Source: Spironucleus salmonicida (lineage: Eukaryota; Fornicata; Diplomonadida; Hexamitidae). Taken from it: a DNA stretch of 64,000 nucleotides. Location: assembly GCA_000497125.2 (NCBI GenBank), contig CM035321.1, forward strand, positions 896,001 to 960,000, written 5' to 3'. Under the pieces are notes generated by a model. It ran no database searches. It saw nothing but the letters and a program-made list of their open reading frames with translations, and was not told the origin of the DNA. The position numbers and the translations under genes were made by a program. This document shows positions 59,399-64,000 of the stretch, piece after piece (the stretch's first letter is position 1; each line of letters begins with the position of its first letter).

Positions 59399-59956
59399 TC
59401 AGACCGCCTCTTTGACACTCTCAATTTCTACTTTTTCTTCTTCCTCGCCCTCGAAAACCTCCTCATCAACGCTCGCCTCGCCCTCCTAAAGGCTCTCCGT
59501 CGCGTGCAAAAACTCCTCGCCGGCGCCTTTCATGAGGTGAATCGCGCGCTCTTTCTGCCATTTCGTGGCCTCAAAAAACGCAAAAATCGGGTACTCCTGC
59601 CTCGACTTTTCGGTGTTTCCCTGCTCCCTGAAGAGCTCCAGACAGGCCAAATGGTAGGCGCTTTTCCACGCGGCGGGAACGTTTCTGAGCGATTTCAAAT
59701 AGGGCTCCGCAACCGTTAATTCGTTGTTCTTTATGCAAAAAATTGCTCTAAAAATCGATTGCAACGGGTCACTTTTGCTGAATTTGAGGCCCAGACCGGC
59801 GTGGCATAAAGCAGTGTAAAACTTCTTTTTCGATTGATTTTTTAGCGATTAGAGGGTTTGCAGTGCTAATTGGAATTAATAGCGCTTAATTTGGCGTTAA
59901 ATGCGCTATTCGTTGTGCTCAGTCTGATTTTTAAAAGTATGCTGCGTGCGAGACAT
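59399..59956 (-). CDS. Hypothetical 185-residue protein, TPR-like middle
   Basis: Gln/Lys-rich N-terminus (MSRTQHTFKNQTEHNEQ), a helical middle with paired helices (LKSLRNVPAAWKSAYHLACL, FFEATKWQKERAIHLMKGAG) reminiscent of TPR hairpins, and an acidic tail (VDEEVFEGEEEEKVEIE). The start is set by the first ATG, preceded by CTCCCATTCC. Chaperone or scaffold role is only a guess. Confidence 0.55.
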
Positions 59957-60096
59957 TTGTTTAGAGCGGAATGGGAGAGGTAAAGTTGAATATAATAATG
60001 TATAATAATGTATATTTGTTAAATTGGAAAGAAAAAGGTAAATTTATGAAATAATATTATTATATCTAGATAATATGAAATATTTTCTAAAAGGAT

Positions 60097-60879
60097 ATGC
60101 AAAACAATAATGACAGGGTGCAACTAACTTTATTCAATATTGAGTCTAATTAGACATCAGAAATTATTATTGCTCCTGAAGAAAAACTTACAACAGCTCT
60201 GCGCCCATTTCTTCCTTAATCTCCTTAGGCATTCAGGATTATTTATGACGGAGCTCAAATCTTATTAAATGATACATGTAGTAGCTAAAATATTCGGTAA
60301 GGCAAGCTAATTGCGATTAAAAAGAAGATTCCTAGAAAAATTGATCTACAATAAGTATAGTTGCTTTCGTCTAAGGATACATCAGATTTAATATTTCCTG
60401 TTCAGGAAAATACCTACTAATAACCATAAGAATATTCCAATATTAGTTATAATCATGTTGATTACATCATAAATTAGTCCCCTTTGTTTACTAAAATGAG
60501 AGAAGTATTTCCTGAACTATCATAGGTAACTAATCAAGAAAATTTTATATAAGACTTAACTACATGTTTATAAAGTTAACAACAAGCTCAAATTGTATGC
60601 GAAAATACGAAGAAATAAATATCAAGTAATGATCAAATGAATAATTTGTTTATAGAGATGAAATAAGGATTTGAAGAATAAAAACGCTAGTTTTAGGAGA
60701 AATGTGAAGGTTTTAAGTACAAAAAGGAACTAAGCTTTCTGCTGTAGTTTGTAAATATAGACATAGATATACTAAAATAATTATTAACTAAAACTAAGGG
60801 TAACTTAGTTAAGGTGATCGATTTAGTTGAATGTTAAGAAATTTAAGAAGAATCATTTTAAAATGAGGAAGAATTTTGA
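60097..60879 (+). CDS. UBL/UBA-like (ubiquilin-type) protein
   Basis: 260 codons. Residues 8-76 fit a ubiquitin-like fold: VQLTLFNIES start, AFRIIYDGAQILLND matching the F.LIY.G..L.D strand-turn, and GKLIAIKKK final strand. The C-terminal ILKQLLTKTKGNLVKVIDLVE fits a UBA domain (LL..T.GN...AI..L). A middle segment (FTKMREVFPELSQVTNQENF) is short and Gln-rich, like an STI1 region. UBL-UBA proteins shuttle ubiquitylated clients to the proteasome. Both domains are divergent, so the call is tentative. Confidence 0.5.
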
Positions 60880-60927
60880 TGATTTATTAAATTTATATAT
60901 AGATATAATTTGTCCATTCTATTTAAA

Positions 60928-62907
60928 ATGCCTCCAAAATTTAATGACTAAGCCTTAAAATTTACAACATTACATTCTTAGTCACCATAAGTATCTCCGA
61001 CACGACCGAGTTCTGGTAGTGTATTTAATCGACCAACATCTGCAGCATCGTAAAAGTCGAATAATCGTCCTCTATCATCGTAATCCTATAGTAAATAAGC
61101 AAATATTAATAAATCATCAAATTTAGAGCCTAATTAGATTCCTATCAATGCACATCCATCTGAAGTAGTTGCTGCATATGAGCGTCTAGTTAAGCGTGAA
61201 ACATAAGTCAGAGGAACGGATTATAATTTATCTTAATATCAGTCTATGGCAGATGAAATTTAGGCACTTAGAAAGGAACGAAAAGATCTATAAGATAAAT
61301 TTAGATTATAGAAAACAGAGACAATCAAGCTAGAATAGAAAAATTCTTCGTTAATTAAAGAAATAGAAATGTTAGCAAGACAACCTCTTTAGCTGAATGA
61401 AATGTTTAAAACCAGATAAGTTGATTATGTAGCACTAAAAGCAAAAGAGTCTCAGCCAAGTATTGAATATGTCAAATCACTTAAAAGAAAGATACGAGAA
61501 TTATATGAAGCAAATCAAGAACTATAAAACTACATTAAAACTATGAATGATAGAACGAAAGTGGTTAAACTAATGGAATTAGAGAAAAGCTTTCGTGTTT
61601 ATTTTGATAGATATAATTAACTTAGGTAATAAAACTAGGATATTTAACTTTAACTCACTGAAATTGCACAAGAAAATATTTACTTAAAGAAGAGACTAGA
61701 ATATAGCGAAAACTAACCATTAAATGTAAATCATGAGTTATACGATGATGTGGAATAGATTTTATTCAATTAGCGCCCCCAAATTGAAGAAATTGACGAA
61801 AAAAGCGAAGACTTCAATGATGATATAAACATTAAATCTAAATCACCTCTAATCGAATACAAAATGCAAGCACAAACTAGTTCTACTCAAATTCCGACAT
61901 AATCGCTATTCTTACCTCCTTCAAGAAATGCATCGATGATGGATACTTCCAATTTGCCAGAAGTAAGCACTTTGATAGACTCATTGTAGAAAAGATAGTA
62001 AGACCAAATAACTACAAACAAGCGGTCATAGGACTAGATTCTTTTGAATCCATAGCCTTCCTTAGGCTCTCGAGAATCAGGTTTTCGTCATTTTGGTACT
62101 GATAAAATAGCATAATAGTTTGCCGATTATAGTGAAATTGACAATGAAAGTCGGAATTTGAGCACTATTGACCCAATACAAAACTAGACCATGGATTCTA
62201 ATAATACAAATGTAAACTTTGGAGTGGAATTGTGCGGCGTAACTCAAATTTCTGAGAGCGAAACTTTGAGCTACGGTCTGTAATAGAGCGTTCAGCATAG
62301 CAAACTACCGTAATAGGTTAACAATATTTCGGAGACCATCAACTCGATTTCTGATGATTTACGTAATATAGCATGTAATTCGTAAGGTGCTGTGAGCAAG
62401 GAACAGGTTAAAATTGACGAAATACCCAGCATTGAGGTTAGAAGTAGTATGTTTGAAGGAAAGTCGATGATAAATATTAATGATGACGTTCCTAGTATTG
62501 ATATTAATAGCAACATGTTCGAAAGCAGAGTCAATATTCCTAAACTAGATGATGTACCGAGCTTGGAGGTCAAAAGTGGTGTGTTCGAAGTACAGTCCCT
62601 TGTGAAAAACAGCGTAGATGGGGAAATACCTAGTATTGACGTTAACAGCCATATGTTTGAAAGTAAGCTCGGCAGTTAGGAAGTCCCGAGTATTGATGTT
62701 TAAAGTGGTATGTTTGATACAAAGTCGATGAGAAATATTAATGATGAAGTTCCAAGCATTGACGTTAAAAGTGGTATGTTCGAAAGTAAGCTTAAGGAGG
62801 TTTCGATAATAGAAATACCAATACCGTAGTAATAGTCTAACTAAAGCTAAATGCTAAGCTCAAGAAGAGAGAGCTTTAAGTAAGATTTTGAAAGCTTACT
62901 AGATTGA
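60928..62907 (+). CDS. Coiled-coil protein with PSIDV/MFE repeats
   Basis: 659 codons. Residues 1-95 are low-complexity Ser/Asn/Gln. A long charged coiled coil spans about 100-260 (LRKERKDLQDKFRLQKTETI, KRKIRELYEANQEL). The C-terminus (codons from 62419 on) holds about six degenerate repeats of 17-28 residues: IPSIEVRSSMFEGK, VPSIDINSNMFESR, VPSLEVKSGVFEVQ, IPSIDVNSHMFESK, VPSIDVQSGMFDTK and VPSIDVKSGMFESK. I know no family with this motif. Repeated short linear motifs often form multivalent docking sites, possibly cytoskeletal here. It converges on the E2 gene with 23 bases between stops. Confidence 0.7.
62419..62800 (+). repeat. Coding PSIDV..MFE repeat array
   Basis: Six units with consensus (I/V)PS(I/L)(D/E)(V/I)xSx(M/V)F(E/D)x(K/R), separated by variable Asn/Asp/Lys linkers. 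Conserved at protein level more than at DNA level, which suggests selection. Confidence 0.75.
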
Positions 62908-62930
62908 TAAAAATGTGAAAATTGTTATTA

Positions 62931-63455
62931 TCACTTTTCCTCATTTTCTTTTTCACCAATTAACTTATCCAATAACTCTACAAATGGACCGCTTTCGATG
63001 TTTTCCCAACTGTCCTCAACCACCTTTTGTACTCTCAAGTCATATGCGTTTCTATCCCTAACATACAATGAACTAGCTTCTGCATTAGCTGGGGATGCTG
63101 GATTAGGATCAACTAGTAATGATTATATTGATACTAGTACTGAGCTTACATCATATGCTGGTGACCACCTTTCTGCGAGAATATCTAAACAAATTCTTCC
63201 GTCATTATACACATTGGGGTGAAACATTTTAGTCTTAAATACAATTTTCGGAGGTTGGGTTGGATATCCATCTGGAAAGTTTATCTCTAAGCAAAGAGCG
63301 GCACCCTCCCATGGAGTGTCAGGAGGTCCTAAAATTACCGCTGCCCATGAACGTAAATCTTCCTTACGAGGAGAAGCTAGGAAATGTTCAGGAGCTGATT
63401 ACACAAGATTTCTAAAATCAGACATTAGACGTTTATCTGTAGTTTTATTAGACAT
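62931..63455 (-). CDS. Ubiquitin-conjugating enzyme E2, Rad6/UBE2A type
   Basis: 174 codons. E2 core: [45 protein letters not shown] with active-site Cys89, then [18 protein letters not shown] and [24 protein letters not shown] plus YDVSS(I/V)L.SIQSLL...NP.SPAN is the Rad6 subclass, which ubiquitylates histone H2B and acts in DNA damage tolerance and N-end degradation. The Gln of SIQSLL is TAA. A 20-residue acidic/basic C-terminal extension is present, as in yeast Rad6 though different in sequence. Starts after CTTTAA; ends AAG-TGA. Confidence 0.95.
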
Positions 63456-63488
63456 TTAAAGGAAAGAAATTAGATTAATAAAATTCTA

Positions 63489-63502
63489 TTTATTATTATA
63501 TA
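63489..63502 (-). promoter_or_regulatory. TTATTATTATATA element upstream of the E2 gene
   Basis: A/T element 34 bases before the E2 start and just beyond the end of the small gene at 63522. Confidence 0.3.
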
Positions 63503-63521
63503 AAAATATCTTAAGAAATAT

Positions 63522-63656
63522 TCATTTTTTGCGATATAAATTTTTAAGTAGACTCGAAACTTTTAATGTTTACTCTTAATTTATTGTAGGATCTATTACT
63601 GCTGTATTTCTTTTCCTAATAATTTCTTCTAAAGATAGTGCCTCGATTTTTCTCAT
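63522..63656 (-). CDS. Small 44-residue basic protein
   Basis: MRKIEALSLEEIIRKRNTAV... ending SSLLKNLYRKK. Amphipathic helical character and balanced residues make it better than chance despite its length, but no family is recognised. Two Gln are TAA. It lies between the E2 gene (same strand) and the LSm gene (divergent, 57 bases). Confidence 0.4.
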
Positions 63657-63700
63657 TTAAACAATACTAAATATTATATAGAGGAGTAATTAATCTTCAA

Positions 63701-63707
63701 CCACTCT
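63701..63707 (+). promoter_or_regulatory. CCACTCT block before the LSm gene
   Basis: CCACTCT six bases before ATG 63714, a variant of the CCACTCC block seen at other starts. Confidence 0.35.
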
Positions 63708-63713
63708 AAATTA

Positions 63714-63905
63714 ATGATACTTGACTCTTTTATTAAAAAATAGGTTATTGTTAAACTGATTTCCGGTACAACGTTAACTGGCATACTTCTTTAGGCAGAT
63801 AAAAATATGAATATTCTGTTAGACAAAGCCACGTCAACAGTATCTTCTACTCCTTAGTCTGCCCTTATCAAAGGCTCAAAGGTAACATATATTGGAATCG
63901 AGTGA
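63714..63905 (+). CDS. Sm-like (LSm) protein
   Basis: 63 codons, a minimal Sm fold. Sm1: LDSFIKKQVIVKLISGTTLT then GILLQADKNMNILLDKA (the D..MN.L signature). Sm2: LIKGSKVTYIGI (the (R/K)G..V.YI motif). Sm/LSm proteins form seven-membered rings on snRNA or mRNA decay intermediates. At 63 residues it is nearest in size to SmE/SmG/LSm6, which cannot be separated by eye. Two TAG codons are Gln. Ends GAG-TGA. Confidence 0.85.
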
Positions 63906-64000
63906 TAAAAATATAGGTTTCAGTAACTCCAGTCATTAACTATGTCATGATCGTTGACTAAATACGCCCACTTTCTAGTCATGACATGCTAGAATACAAA
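63906..64000. other. Right edge
   Basis: Too short to judge; no start codon context seen. Confidence 0.4.

Noticed and set aside
1-64000. tRNA, rRNA and CRISPR features
   Set aside because: Scanned for cloverleaf-like segments, rRNA cores and spaced direct repeats; none could be supported by eye.
1-64000. Ciliate origin
   Set aside because: The code fits, but the high-cysteine membrane protein, AGTGAA-type stops and NEK/alanine-aminotransferase content fit a hexamitid better. Not fully excluded; 18S rRNA from the same assembly would decide.

Overview
The window reads as nuclear DNA of a protist in which TAA and TAG encode glutamine and only TGA stops translation. Under that code, nearly every fragmentary standard-code frame joins into a long protein. 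Two conserved glutamines prove the point: the catalytic Gln of a Ras-type GTPase is TAG (17483-17485), and an invariant Gln of a Rad6-type ubiquitin-conjugating enzyme is TAA (63123-63125). The best fit is a hexamitid diplomonad (Hexamita/Trepomonas-like). Reasons: the reassigned code, a high-cysteine CxxC membrane protein of the diplomonad surface type (54723-57233), apparently intronless genes, very short gap lengths at some gene ends, and AGTGA(A)-type signals built into many stop codons, like the Giardia AGTRAA poly(A) signal. A ciliate shares the code and cannot be fully excluded.

Layout. 1-13 kb: prominin-like five-TM protein, small proteins (one N-myristoylation-like, one Myb-like), a CTP-dependent lipid-kinase-like membrane protein, a MATE-type transporter, a short MKPLK-family protein and an auxin-efflux-carrier-like transporter. 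12-18 kb: coiled-coil protein, HYLS1-like basal-body protein, 1049-residue protein with a PH-like N-terminus, Ras-type GTPase. 18-30 kb: Tousled-like kinase, a 606-residue protein of unknown function, alanine aminotransferase, SHIPPO-repeat protein, leucine-rich-repeat protein. 30-53 kb: two very large paralogous genes of unknown family pointing away from each other (31990-37302 minus, 46864-52464 plus). They share a central stretch of about 2 kb that is nearly identical in inverted orientation, while both flanks have diverged. The roughly 9.6 kb between them holds eIF3i, a NEK kinase with a Q/N-rich tail, a second MKPLK-family gene, a very GC-rich broken gene and other decayed frames. 54-64 kb: high-cysteine membrane protein, UBL/UBA-like protein, coiled-coil protein with an undescribed PSIDV..MFE repeat, Rad6-like E2 and an LSm protein.

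Composition is sharply bimodal. Some genes (Tousled-like kinase, eIF3i, NEK, 38.2-39.0 kb) are GC-rich islands and others are as AT-rich as the spacers. Several genes carry a CCACTC(C) block 3-16 bases before the ATG, often with a TTATTATATA-like element further upstream. Because only TGA stops, open frames of 100-200 codons arise by chance. Short unrecognised frames are therefore given low confidence, and all coordinates were read by eye.
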